NCBI GenBank assembly: GCA_014898415.1
Contig: RCTD01000020.1
Location: 1,178,001 to 1,242,000, forward strand
Source of the DNA: Stromatinia cepivora
Lineage: Eukaryota > Ascomycota > Leotiomycetes > Helotiales > Sclerotiniaceae
Direction: 5' to 3'
Length of the DNA stretch: 64,000 nt
A program made the translations under genes and the position numbers. Positions 11,801-27,708 of the stretch are shown piece after piece. Numbering within the stretch: the first letter of the stretch is position 1; every line of letters starts with the position of its first letter. Under the pieces are notes generated by a model that saw only the letters and a program-made list of their open reading frames with translations, made no database searches and was not told the DNA's origin.

Positions 11801-13229
11801 GGGTGCATTGATCACCGCCGGATTGTTTTTGGTCTTGCTCATTGATTAACCTATCAAATGGACATTCGCCATTCTCCAATCTCTCACTGGCGATTTGCTT
11901 AAATATTCCATAATCAGCAGGGAAAGGAGCCGAATGAAGAGAAGACTCGGATCACCTCAATGCCTTTCACAGCATTGCGAACAACCAACTTAAGTTATTT
12001 GAAGGTTGGGACAGAGTATATCCTGCTTCCTACAACCTCCAGCGCAGAACCTATCGTGAAACCATTTCTCGAAGCGTGAGAGTATGTTGCAGGTTTTGCA
12101 TAGACTCCAACTTGTCATCACGGATCGCACGAGAACTGCCATCAACAGAAGGTAATGGCTTCCCAAAACGGCTTAATTTATGGCTGAAGAACTATTATAA
12201 ATGAATACATAAAGAACCAGTTGTTTAAGCAAGAATACTTGCGCACTTGTCCTTTTATCGTAGCAAATTCGTCATTCATCATAGCAAAGACATACGTGCC
12301 GCAAATGAGATGGTAGTCTGAATTACTTCCAGCTTGGAGGTTTGAGATAAGTAATTGCCAGATATTTGAGCTCTGAACTATTTTCTTTCTAAGAATATAT
12401 ACCCATCCCAACCCGCCCCCCCTATAGTCAATCACTCTTTTCTACTATTAACATGCTAGCTCCCGACTTCAACGACGGCAAACCACTTCTACTCACCCGG
12501 CCCGCCCCGGAATCCTGAAGATGGCTTGTACTGATGACTTAATTCCCGCGTTTACTCAGGAACAATGAACTCCCACATACTGATCCATTACTTAAGTTCG
12601 ACTATTAAGTTCAAACTTATACTCTCGAAGAATACCACGAATACCCTAGATTCGTGGACCTCAAGACTGAATACTAAGATTCGATCCTAACTTGTCGATA
12701 TCAGAGGAAGTCATGGATATGAGAGATGAAAAAAGTATTTAATATTTATCACCAGTGATAGATATGTTGACTGAATTTGCGAAACAATGATAACAATATC
12801 ATTGAAACAATACTATTCTTGGCAATGCCCACTTGTGTAAATATATAGACAATATCCCAAACCGTCACGTTAACTATCCTCGCGTTCTGGTTCTCCAGGA
12901 TTTGATAGGAGGGACCTGAACTTCAAAGGAGGCATATCAAAGAGTTCTACGAATCCATGAACAATCATAGCTCTATTGAGATTTACGCCTGCGCCTCCAT
13001 TTCCTCACCTAGCAAATATTCCACTCCTCCCCAATTCTAGAAAGTAAGATTCATATATATACCCGTATAAAAAAACTTAGTACCTCTAACGTTTCAAAAA
13101 GTTCTCCCCAATCCCAACAGCCCCATCTAATAAAAAATTTGACCCTCAGTCATTCATTCATTCATTCAGCCCCAATATCCTTTCACCCATATAAAAACAC
13201 CACACAAAGACCCATCCATTTATACATCC

Positions 13230-13320
13230 CCTTCCATCTTCCATCTTCCCCTTCCTTCTTCCCCTTCCATCTTCCCCTTCCTTCTTCCCCTTCCATCTTC
13301 CCCTTCCTCTCCTCGCCAAT
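13230..13320. repeat. CTTCC polypyrimidine tract
   Basis: A nearly pure C/T tract is built from alternating TTCCCCTTCCATC and TTCCCCTTCCTTC units (a 24-bp higher-order period). The apparent minus-strand Gly/Lys/Glu-rich frames opposite it are a product of this composition. Confidence 0.75.
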
Positions 13321-14384
13321 CTTACCAATCTCAACCCGCCGAGATATTCCCAGATTCTCGCATTGCAAGATTCAGCGAAGCTGTTAACTCTGATACTAGT
13401 ACTCCGAGTAATTAATCGAATTTTACGCGTGGAAAATTCCAAAATTTGAGATATTTTAGAGGTATTAAGATGGTGGTGGGGAGATTATATATACCGTGAG
13501 TGAGTGTAACTAACAATTATGATGAGAATTGTAAGTGTTATTAAAAATAGAAGAAGCGAGGACTGATGACCACAGCTAAGTTGAATAAGAATATCAAAAT
13601 TGAGATAAGAGATACAATTACAATAATAACAGCATTTAATACAGAATAACTAACCTACTAGGCACGTTCTCAAGAGTAATCTTTCAAATCTCGATATCAA
13701 AGCGTAACAACATCCAAATGCGGAATTCGGGGAAAAACGATCTAGTATTGAGTTCCATAGAGTAAGTATCTCAAATATATCTGCACATAGGATAATGATC
13801 CCAATTTTCTTTCTCGGGCGGTTTGTGTATCTTGCTTTAAGAAATCAAGATGATTAATTACAGAGACTCTATCAACATACCATTACCACTACCATTATCC
13901 ACTACCCATTCACAAACCATATATCTATCCAAGGACTCATCTCTCATATTTCATCTCATCTCACCAGTATTTAAAGCGTAACGGAAATTTCAAAATGATT
14001 GATGATTCAAACGAAGATCAATTGAGCAGACAATAAATGGTATTTAAAAATTCATTACTACCTTCTCTCCTTCTCTCCCTCACGACCATACGATACGAGC
14101 CATTCATCCTCCAGCAACCAACCAACCTATTTAGCCTACCATTCTCCTCACTACCCCTAATCATCGGCCCTTTAAAGCTCATCCTCGCCTAACCCTCTTA
14201 TATACAACGCATTCATCCATGCTCCTTCCTTATTTACTTCACCCAATGCAGACTTGATCAAAATTTCCCATTTCCCCTTTCTCCCTTCTTCACTCCCTTC
14301 ATCAAATTTTCATCTTCGGGCGCAAAAACACACGGAATTCAAACTACCTGTATGCATTTGCTCAAAGGACTTGGGCTTTTGCAT

Positions 14385-18798
<4,414 letters not shown>

Positions 18799-19782
18799 TC
18801 AATGCTTTGTAGCAACGACTGGAATTGCATTAGTTGTGAAACGAAACTATAAACCAAGGTAAAGGAACTTACCAGCAGGAACTACAATGATAATGATCAA
18901 GACGATGATGCCTACAATCAAGCACATCCTCATCTTCATATCCTATAACCGAAGATTAGCACAACCCTTTTGATTTTCACCAGATATCGCTATTTACCTT
19001 CCACCACATCTGTTTGCGGACTCTGTTGGCTCCACGACGGAAACCTTGTGCTGAAACTGCGAGACTGTCGGTTTTATCTTGAAGGGAATCTAAATGGGCA
19101 CCACGTTCTGAGACCTTGTTGATATTCTCGCGCATTACACCAACAGTATCATCGATAGTCTAGGAGGAGAAGAATAGTTAGCCAAGGCTCTGCAACATAA
19201 ACCGAATCATCCGCGAGTTGTCAAAAGCTGTCTGTTCAGTTTGGGACCACTTCAGGATTCAGAGGGTTTGGCAGGTTGAATATGATTTTCGGAGAGTGTT
19301 GCATAGGTATGGTCGCAACCATCGTGACGCTGTCTTCCGAGCAAATATCAAACAAGTAAAATTTATGTCGGCACTCGTGTTGGCGACGGCGAAAACACAT
19401 TCGCAGCGAGACCAACATAATATAATTGATCGATTACCAACACAATCGACACGCCCTCCTATCCTTTTCGCATGTCGAAATTATACATTGGAATCGTGGC
19501 TATTGAGCGCAATACTTATTCCCATCGCTTGTTGATCGTGATCGCATGGTCGGTCGCAAAATCATCATATGCATAATGATGACAGAATGACAAAACTCTC
19601 CATCAATTCCCGAAACTCAACTCCATCGACAGGCAACTCCTCTACCCGTCGGAATATCATATGTAACTTACAGCTTGTAATGCCGCCGTCCTTTGATTAC
19701 CTCCTGCTTGTTGGGTACCTGCACCAGCAGCTCCTCCGCTTGGGATATAAGGATCATATTGAGGTTCTCTGTGGTCGGCCAT
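18799..19782 (-). CDS. SNC1: Synaptobrevin/VAMP-type R-SNARE (Snc1-like)
   Basis: Four exons encode 120 residues: 19782-19672, 19159-18998, 18942-18873 and 18818-18799. All joins keep frame and consensus sites. After a 30-residue Gly/Gln-rich variable head, residues 38-90 form the v-SNARE coiled coil ([20 protein letters not shown]). Arg47 is the zero-layer arginine that defines R-SNAREs. A membrane-proximal basic/Trp patch (RKQMWWK) leads into a C-terminal tail anchor ([20 protein letters not shown]). The protein drives fusion of secretory vesicles with the plasma membrane and endosomes by pairing with Sso/Sec9-type SNAREs. Length fits fungal Snc proteins (about 115-125 residues). Intron 1 is 512 bp, far longer than the others here. 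None of the exons is long enough to be seen as a single ORF. Confidence 0.95.
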
Positions 19783-21583
19783 TATGTTGTTTGTGTTGGT
19801 ATGAGTATTGATTTGTTCGTAAAGATTAGGTCGTTAATTTTACTTTTGCTTCCTCTTTGAATGATAAATAGCTCAGCAAGAGTTTGTGTCGTGAATATTT
19901 GAGTTGTGTAGGTAGTTGTTGTTGTTGGAGATAAGGAAGACGTTAATGAAACGGTTTGAATGGGGTTTCTGGAGCACGTTTAGAAGCGAAACAGTAGTAC
20001 GATCCAAACGTGATTGGTATCTGCCAGGGGGCTTTCAATAGTTGCTTTCTTTGAAGAGTGAATAGGTAGGTACTAATAACTCAAAAATTTAATTCAATTG
20101 AGCATTTAAAGGAAAATGAAACGATGAAACAATGAAGTTTACAGTATAAGAGCGAAAGGATGTATAATTTATTTTGTATTAGAGTTGGAATACGAACGGC
20201 TTCGTCGGAATCCATTCTAATTCCAGTTACCTGCCAACTTGTCTACGCAATCAATTCTGCCCGCCGTCCGTCAAAAATCATCATGCGCGTGCTTATTTTC
20301 CACGTGATACTCTATGAAAACCCTGTCATCGGGTGGTTCTCAAAAGTCAAAAAAAGTCAAAAAAAGATGGCTGTGTCATAGTGGCGAAACATTGAAGATT
20401 TCATAAAGAAACAAATGCGGAACGTATATTGATTTCGTAATGTGATGGTGCTACTCGTCAATGCTGTCAATTTTGTCAATGCGAATCATCTACATTTTGA
20501 GGGTCGAAGACATTGGTTTTACGCAGTGTTTAACAGCTACATTATTCCTGAGTCCATCGGGGACGAGAGTTACGTAGTAGGCAAAACCTTCTCCCCCGAA
20601 TTTTGACTCCATTATGGCACACGCTTCATTTTGAAATACCATTGTTTATCTAGACAAGCATCAGGAGGAGTATCACACATCGATGCTCCATGCAAGAATA
20701 TATAAGAATAGAGATATACTTAAGGTCCAAGTAGATCTAGGTCAAATTCATATTTCTTGATGGGACAACAGGGAGCGCGGATAGAGAAAGTTTTAAAAGA
20801 CTGTTGAACAAAATCTTACACAGTAAAATAAACATCAATTGAATTTTATCCGTAAAGTCTAGACACCTACACTCATCTACTCACTCATAAAACATATCCA
20901 AAAATAAAATACCAAAGTAACGACAATTTACCAAAACCAGACCACCAGATCCATAAACAACCCAGCCTTCCTTCTTCAACTCCATATCTCTATCCATATT
21001 TCCCTACCATGAAGAAACAAAAAAACGATGCAATCCGAATACTTTTATCCCCAACTCCCCCATGCTCAAAGCCCGTAAACACCAAATCGGCCCCGGGTGC
21101 ATTCTTGCCTCCAGCTCTATGCCACATAATATGCCAAAAAGAAAAGTAAATACAGAATAAAAGTACAAAGAAATATCATCAAATAGAAAGGAAAATATAA
21201 ACAATAAGAACTTAAGAATGAAGAATAAACGTCTTCTTTTATCGTGAGAAATTGAAAGGAAAGAAGAGGAATGAATGAAGTAAATCTATAAATAGATTTA
21301 TAAATGCAGGAGTTGAAATGAGAACCAAAATCTGTGGATGGTTAGATAAAGGTGAATTTAGATGTGAGATGGATGGAAGAGCGTACCTTCTGATATGCCA
21401 TATGTATGTGCCAAGTTAGCCCATCGAGAAGAGAACTCCACGGAGGTATAATGTCAGATATGTCGTCGAAATGTTGTTTGGATAGGAGCCAGTGAGCATT
21501 GTTGTCACTATCACGAAGATTGTGATTTAAAGGTGGCTATGAACAGAAATATGCGAACTTTCAGCTATGCTTAAATGAGCTTG
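19783..21583. other. Intergenic, no gene recognised
   Basis: Upstream region of the SNARE gene and 3' flank of the transcription-factor gene. It contains TAGGTAGGTACTAATA near 20064 and a GTCAAAAAAAGTCAAAAAAAG duplication near 20345. No credible frame was seen. Confidence 0.45.
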
Positions 21584-23650
21584 TTAAGAAATGTCGACAC
21601 CAAAACCTCGCTCTGGACCGCGTTGCCATAAAGGTGGCGAAACAAGAAGAGATCTTCGTCTTGGTCTTGGAGATTGAAGTATTGGTGTTTTAATCTCCTC
21701 ATATGATGTCGGCGACATCACATTGATATCATCCAATGGTGAAAAATTCGACTTCGTATTGATCGGTCCTATTTCCTCGGAATCTAGGAGCATTTGTCCA
21801 ATAGTAGCAATTTTCAGAGCATCCCAAGTACCTTCACGTCTAGGAGCTGCTTCCTTCAAGATCATTACCGCGTCTCTCCTTATATTTTGATCAGGACATG
21901 CGTATATAACAACGAAAAGAGAAGGAATAATCCCCGCATCAAAGACAAATGTCTTCAAGAACCGAGGATCAGAAACAAGCTTTTGACTGAGAGAGATAAT
22001 TTGACGAAAGATGGGAAGGAAGTGATCAGAGATTCGGTAATCAAGAAAGACTCCTTGGCCCATAAGTCCTATGCCAAGAGCTTTGATTTGAAGAGTGGTT
22101 GCAGCGACATAATCTGCATTGCCCGGAGGAGATTGTGCATAAGAAAAGATTGGCTGAAATGCTTTCTGCCAATCCTGAAAACTAGAACTAAACATAGGAA
22201 ATTCGAAACCAGTGAGAATAGGAGATGATGCTTCCAGATGAAGCCTTTGAAGTTTTGAGAAGTTGATTGCCAAACCTTGAGGGGATAGAGCCGGTGATGC
22301 CAAGCGTTTCTCAAGGTCCGCTCTGGGTATACTTGGGAGAGAATGATATAGCACATGTTCCAAGTGAACTTCGGCTTCTTCAAGATTGCCAAGTTGCCGG
22401 GGAATACTGGGTGGTAGTATATCGGCGGAGATGAGGTCAAGAACTTTGCAGCTCAATGAATCCGGATCATCTGGTCTTGTCACAATCGCCAGGGCAAGGT
22501 GGAGATACGCGGCAACAATCTCATCTTCTACCAGATCCGGCGCAGGAGAACTTAGCAACAGATTGTGACGAGGATGACTTGAAAATGCTTCATGATGATG
22601 CATCATTTTCAGTGCACTGTAAATGTGCTTATCGGCCAACTGAGTATTGCCATCTATAAGGTTGGAGTGTCAGTGATTACCTTCTAGGAGATATATTTAA
22701 GAAAAATGAGGCTTACGAAAATTCTCAAAGCAGAAAATAATGAGAGAAACAAGTAAAGGTATGCGCAAAGGATTTTGACTTGTCTGAACGAGATTACGAA
22801 GATACCGAAGCGATTTTCCATACTGCTTTAGAGCATATCGATGGTGCATTTCTACTTGATCGGCTATACCATGATCTGATTAGCACCGGATTATCAAGTA
22901 ATATTTGAGACTCACAAATCCTCTGAAACCCAGCTTCGCCTTCGCTCTGATCCAGAAATTTCGAGGCTTTCATAGCTTTGCTCAAGGCAGCAATTGCGGT
23001 AGCAGCATGGCGGACGGACGTGTCGGTATGACAAGCCTGAAGGATGATGACGTTGAATAGTTTCTTTTCGAAACCTCCGGCGAGCTCAAATACCGTTTCT
23101 TTACAGAAGAAATCAAAATACTGAGTCTCTTGCTCATTCCCAAAGTCCATCACGGAAATAGTGGGAGGTATTGATACTGATGGAGTTTCTATAACCTCTT
23201 GAGATATGCCAGTAGATATAGTTGGGCCCATTAGCCAGGCCGGCTTATCCTATGATGGGTATTAGCAAAGTCATAATTAAGACCATATTAAGGCTTACCT
23301 TAGGGCTATACTCATAGCCATCACATTTCCTTCCAAAATTTTTGCACCGCATGCATGATGGTTTGGTCTCATCACATTTGACCCGCCGTATTCTAAAAGT
23401 AAAATATATGTTAACAAATTTCCATATGGTTAACTTTCAACATAAGAAATTTAGTATGATGAAAGAAACCACAAACTTCATACTATAAAACACCCAACTG
23501 GTCAAGTGGATTAGTTGATGTATTATTCACCACTTTTACTCACTTGCAAGTGGTACACCCTGTCTTTGACTTCTGCCTACAAGCACGTGTCTTTTTAGAC
23601 GTTGCAGATGACCCTGCCAATGTAGACTCGGAAGAAAAAATCATTGCCAT
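21584..23650 (-). CDS. Zn(II)2Cys6 fungal transcription factor
   Basis: Five exons encode 583 residues: 23650-23544, 23392-23299, 23249-22916, 22863-22717 and 22653-21584. The first intron cuts through the zinc cluster. Once joined, Cys32, 35, 42, 49, 52 and 59 form the exact C-x2-C-x6-C-x6-C-x2-C-x6-C binuclear cluster (GCTTCKIRRVKCDE), followed by CDGYEYSPK and a short linker. The remainder is helical, with FELAGGFEKKLFNVIILQAC and RHAATAIAALSKA, then CFENFHGNTQLADKHIYSAL. This is the regulatory middle region common to fungal C6 factors of the unnamed group often seen in Pezizomycotina. It is expected to be a nuclear DNA-binding regulator. Targets are unknown. It is divergent from the GH76 gene across 2.6 kb, so co-regulation is not implied. 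Confidence 0.93.
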
Positions 23651-26295
23651 CTTGAGAATATGGCAATGATGAGATTCTAAGTATGAGAAAACGAAATAGC
23701 CAATAAGAGAAGACGAAAATGTGAAATTATGAAATGGTATTCTAGCCTGAGAAAAAAGGCTAGAACAACAGAGAAATGGAATGAGAGAGAAAGACTGGAG
23801 AGTTCCAAAGCTTTTAGACGCGCGCAAGATTCAAAGGAGAGTAAGAGTTTGAAGTCAGCGTTAGGAGATCCGGCTCCCTGATGAGAAATCAACAACATGT
23901 ATAAATTTGCAGCGATAAAGATAACAGCGGTAAAGATAAAAGAGATACAGATTTATATAGGGCTGTTGATGAAAATAAGTACTCCCGCTGACGGTGCGTA
24001 TCATTTGCAGTAATCATAGTAATCATGTTGACGATGCAGACAAGATGGATGTTGTTGGAGTGTGGATCCTAAGTTGTTATTTTTTGTTACTATCTTTAAA
24101 AATAGAAGTGACAGACATGAAAAGACAAGGTTATCATTGGATAAGTTGGAGTAAGTTCAAGGTTAGTAATTTTCAATAATTAATGACCAATATATCTTCC
24201 AATCAAACTTAACGATTCTATTTCTAACCCTTGACTTATCCTTAATTTATCCCTGTTCAGATCTTATCTTCCTCTTCTCCTTCCGAAACGCGCGACAGTG
24301 AGATAGACGATTCCGTGTGCCTTGCATGAGAAATTGATTTATTATGTGATCCGTGCCAATTTGCTCGTACTACAGGATGAGAAGGAGGAAAATGAAATCC
24401 CATTTCTATTTGAAGATATTAGGTAGGTACTCATAGTTACGAGAGAAGCGGCTGAAGTTCCTATTTGAGGTTTGGCACCGAGGATTTGAAGAATAGTCAT
24501 TTGTATATAAAACAATCGTCCAAATTAAGGTAATGGTCAAGGTTTTATGAAGGATGAAGGACCTGAATACGCATGGAAAATGTCAATACGAGGAAACGGG
24601 AGATCTCTTAGGATTTTCGTCTATATCTCTTGAGTCTGTCTTTACATCGTTCTTCACCCTGGGACTGGATGCATATCATTCTCCGCATGCTCGGACTATC
24701 TATCTGTAGGTCTTCCAAGGTTAAGGCGTCTACTTTACTTCTTGAGGAGCACTGTGCCTCAAAACACAACAATCTTTAATGTGTATGATTAACCAAGGAA
24801 ATCACTCTTTGATTTTGATGGGGCCCCTCGCATATCAATGAAATACACCATGAAGATATGAAAAATCTTCTGCTGCAGCACAGCAAAACAGTCCTCCACA
24901 GCCAAAGCCACTCACCCCACTGTCGCTCATATATACATCGATCACATGATCACGATATAAAACGCATCGACCAATAACCGCACAGCGCAGAGTTCTACCG
25001 TCTCATTTCGTGCTCTTCTCCACCAAAACGAAACCAACAAAACTTTATTCCGACCTACCTCTAGAGCAAAAGTTTCAAAGTTCAAAATTTCACTTCAAGC
25101 ACAAGATAATGTGACAGCCACATCACCATAAGCTCGCCGAGATACATCATCACTCTTTGCCAAGCTAAGCTACCTACCGTTGGCCCCGACATTATGCGAA
25201 GTCCACCCTGCATGTGTGGTCCGATATGGCTGTAACCAAATGAATGACTGATGAATTATCGAAGAGAAGATGGAGAAATTCAATAATCATCTGAACAACG
25301 CTAATAATAAATGAGCGATAGGTATTACAAACTTTGTAGATACTATAAGGGAGATACCGGACACCGGTATATATTCGCAAATGCCTTTATTCCTTTTTAT
25401 TTACCAAGGAATGAAATACGAGGCTTGGATTCGGTTTCTTTCATGGCTTCTAATTATCCTTTCTCCCGTCCCCTTCGAAAACATTAATATTTTCTTTCAA
25501 GGTCATGGAACACAAGAGTCCTCCTTTCTTTTCCCCAAGTTCACATTTACTTTACTCTATTGTTCAAGTGTACTACTTACTGTACCGTAACGTAACGTAA
25601 CGTAACGTAATGTACTTTAACTCTACTCTACTCTATTCTGCTTAACTAAACATCGACGAAAGTTCGTTCCTCTTTTAGATTACATTCTTGGAATTGAGTT
25701 CCAAGACTTGCTTCGCCTCATAACCTTACCTTACTTATCAACTTCATTCCCCGCAAGATCAACTTTACCTCCACATCTATGCTTTCCATTAATACGAGAG
25801 AATTCCACAGAGCCATTACTACTACCCTGTACAACAACCAACGGTTACTTTACATTTACCTTTCAATATTTTCAATTGCCTCCTCCCTTGATAATTTTTC
25901 CATCCTTCCCGACAACCTCAACAAAACAACATTTATTCCATAATACCCATCTTAATATGGTGATGGTTGTCGTTTTGCTACAATTAAATCGCTTGTTGGC
26001 TTAAGTTTTTGGACTTTTGCCGCCCGAAAATCATTTCAATCGTTCAACCATTCATTGTTGATCTCGGTTCTTGGAAAACTGGAGCAAGTGGAATAATTCA
26101 ATCGTTTCTCCCATTGTGTTTTGAACAATTACCAGGATATAATTTAATTGGAGATTCTTCGAACTATTGCTTTTCCCTTTTGTGTCAAATTCACTTCTTG
26201 GTGTCTCGACGTCATTGACCTCGGCGCATTTCTAGCCTCAATACCTATTAATATACAATTACACAAAATTGCACAAATAAATATCATACTAAATC
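23651..26295. promoter_or_regulatory. Divergent intergenic region between C6 factor and GH76 gene
   Basis: No gene was recognised. The 700 bp before 26296 are C/T-rich with several upstream ATGs in the plus direction, so the GH76 transcript may have a long leader with uORFs. GTAACG tandem units occur at 25585-25610, followed by CTCTA units. Confidence 0.5.
25585..25610. repeat. Short (GTAAC)n microsatellite
   Basis: Five tandem copies of the pentamer, the last with one change, lie in the leader/promoter of the GH76 gene. A CTCTA pentamer run follows at about 25620. Confidence 0.8.
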
Positions 26296-27708
26296 ATGAA
26301 GGTCTCGAAGTCTTCATCGGCTTTGGCTACAGCTTTAATAGCTGGAAGTCATATACTTAATGCGATGGAATTAGATCTTACTTCTCCGGGTATGTATCTT
26401 GTTCCCCATGCCGTCATATCTGCTTTACTGACTGTGGATCCAGCCTCTATCAAGAGCGCGGCAAGTACCATCGCGTACGACATGATGACCTATTACACAG
26501 GAAATAAGACGGGCGGCATACCTGGAAATCTACCAGCGCCATATTATTGGTGGGAGGCAGGAGCAATGTTCGGCTCGCTGATCGACTATTGGTATTATAC
26601 AGGTGATTCGTCGTATAATGATGTTACCACTGAGGCCATGCTGTGGCAGACGGGACCCGACAATGATTATATGACCCCGAATCAAACGAAAACGGAGGGA
26701 AATGATGACCAGGGATTCTGGGGATTGGCGGCCATGTCTGCTGCCGAAGTGAACTTTCCAAACCCTCCTTCAAATAAACCTCAATGGCTCGCTCTTGCGC
26801 AGGCGGTTTTCAATACTCAAGCCCCTCGCTGGGATGATAGTACTTGCGGTGGTGGTCTACGATGGCAAATCTTTACGTTCAACAACGGCTATAATTACAA
26901 AAACTCGATCTCCAATGGCTGCTTCTTCAATTTGGGTGCACGACTTGCGAAATATACCGGGAACGATACATATGCGCAGTGGGCAGAGAAAACTTGGGAC
27001 TGGATGGAACATGTGGGACTAATGGATGAAAGTTATTATGTTTACGATGGTTCTGACGACACGATCAACTGCACTAGGCTTAACCATATACAGTGGACTT
27101 ATAATGCCGGAGCTTTCCTACTTGGCGCAGCAAATATGTATAACTACACCAACGGAAGCGACCTCTGGCGTGGACGTGTTGAGGGTTTACTGAATGGCAC
27201 CCATGTGTTCTTCCAGAACAACATCATGATGGAGGTAGCCTGTGAAAATAATGGAAAATGCAATGTTGATCAACAATCTTTCAAGGCATACCTTGCTCGC
27301 TGGCTAGCTGCCACAACGAAAATGGCTCCCTTTACCTACGATGCCGTTATGGCCTACTTACGTCCCTCAGCTGCAGGGGCCGCCTCATCATGTGTTGGAG
27401 GAGATAATGGACGTACTTGTGGACTTAATTGGAGAACCGGCGAGTGGGATGGATTTTATGGAGTAGGAGAACAGATGTCAGCATTAGAGGTTATTCAGAG
27501 TAATCTCATTGCGCAAGTTGCAGGACCAGTCACTAATACCACCGGCGGAACGAGTAAAGGAGATCCGACTGCTGGGTCGGGGAAGAGCTCAAGTAGTTTT
27601 TCAACAACGAGGCCGGTTACTACGGGTGATAAGGTCGGGGCGGGAATCCTTACTTCAGTGGTGTTGGTCGCTTTCATTGGAAGTATCTGGTGGATGATTG
27701 TCGATTAA
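26296..27708 (+). CDS. DCW1: GH76 alpha-1,6-mannanase-like GPI protein (Dcw1/Dfg5 type)
   Basis: The frame is open for 470 codons, but I predict an intron at 26390-26443 (GTATGT...TACTGAC...CAG) that restores [19 protein letters not shown], the usual start of the mature enzyme. Spliced, the protein is 452 residues. A signal peptide is at residues 1-23. The GH76 domain follows with [20 protein letters not shown] and the paired catalytic-type aspartates in [19 protein letters not shown] (residues 119-120 after splicing). It also has many N-glycosylation sequons and late cysteines. A Ser/Thr-rich stretch ([13 protein letters not shown]) and a hydrophobic tail ([23 protein letters not shown]) are a GPI-attachment signal. 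Dcw1/Dfg5 proteins are thought to transfer GPI glycoproteins into the cell wall and are needed for wall integrity and hyphal growth. The intron is a multiple of three with no stop. Confidence 0.93.
   Translation: MKVSKSSSALATALIAGSHILNAMELDLTSPGMYLVPHAVISALLTVDPASIKSAASTIAYDMMTYYTGNKTGGIPGNLPAPYYWWEAGAMFGSLIDYWYYTGDSSYNDVTTEAMLWQTGPDNDYMTPNQTKTEGNDDQGFWGLAAMSAAEVNFPNPPSNKPQWLALAQAVFNTQAPRWDDSTCGGGLRWQIFTFNNGYNYKNSISNGCFFNLGARLAKYTGNDTYAQWAEKTWDWMEHVGLMDESYYVYDGSDDTINCTRLNHIQWTYNAGAFLLGAANMYNYTNGSDLWRGRVEGLLNGTHVFFQNNIMMEVACENNGKCNVDQQSFKAYLARWLAATTKMAPFTYDAVMAYLRPSAAGAASSCVGGDNGRTCGLNWRTGEWDGFYGVGEQMSALEVIQSNLIAQVAGPVTNTTGGTSKGDPTAGSGKSSSSFSTTRPVTTGDKVGAGILTSVVLVAFIGSIWWMIVD

Larger units (their letters stand above)
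10781..14384. other. Long intergenic interval, no gene recognised
   Basis: About 3.6 kb without a supportable coding frame. It holds a homopolymer G run near 11670, the 12-bp tandem repeat at 11752-11800, a polypyrimidine tract at 13230-13320, several short Cys-less frames that look accidental, and one copy of TACGGAGTA at 11317. Confidence 0.45.

Noticed and set aside
13158..13442. Gly/Lys/Glu-rich frames opposite the CTTCC tract
   Set aside because: Composition follows directly from the simple repeat.
19218..19535. 105-codon plus-strand frame
   Set aside because: Lies in the long intron of the SNARE gene and shows no family resemblance.
21794..22228. 144-codon plus-strand frame
   Set aside because: Antisense shadow of exon 5 of the Zn2Cys6 factor.
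25708..26004. 98-codon plus frame upstream of the GH76 gene
   Set aside because: Low-complexity T/C-rich leader. It could be a uORF but there is no evidence it is a protein gene.
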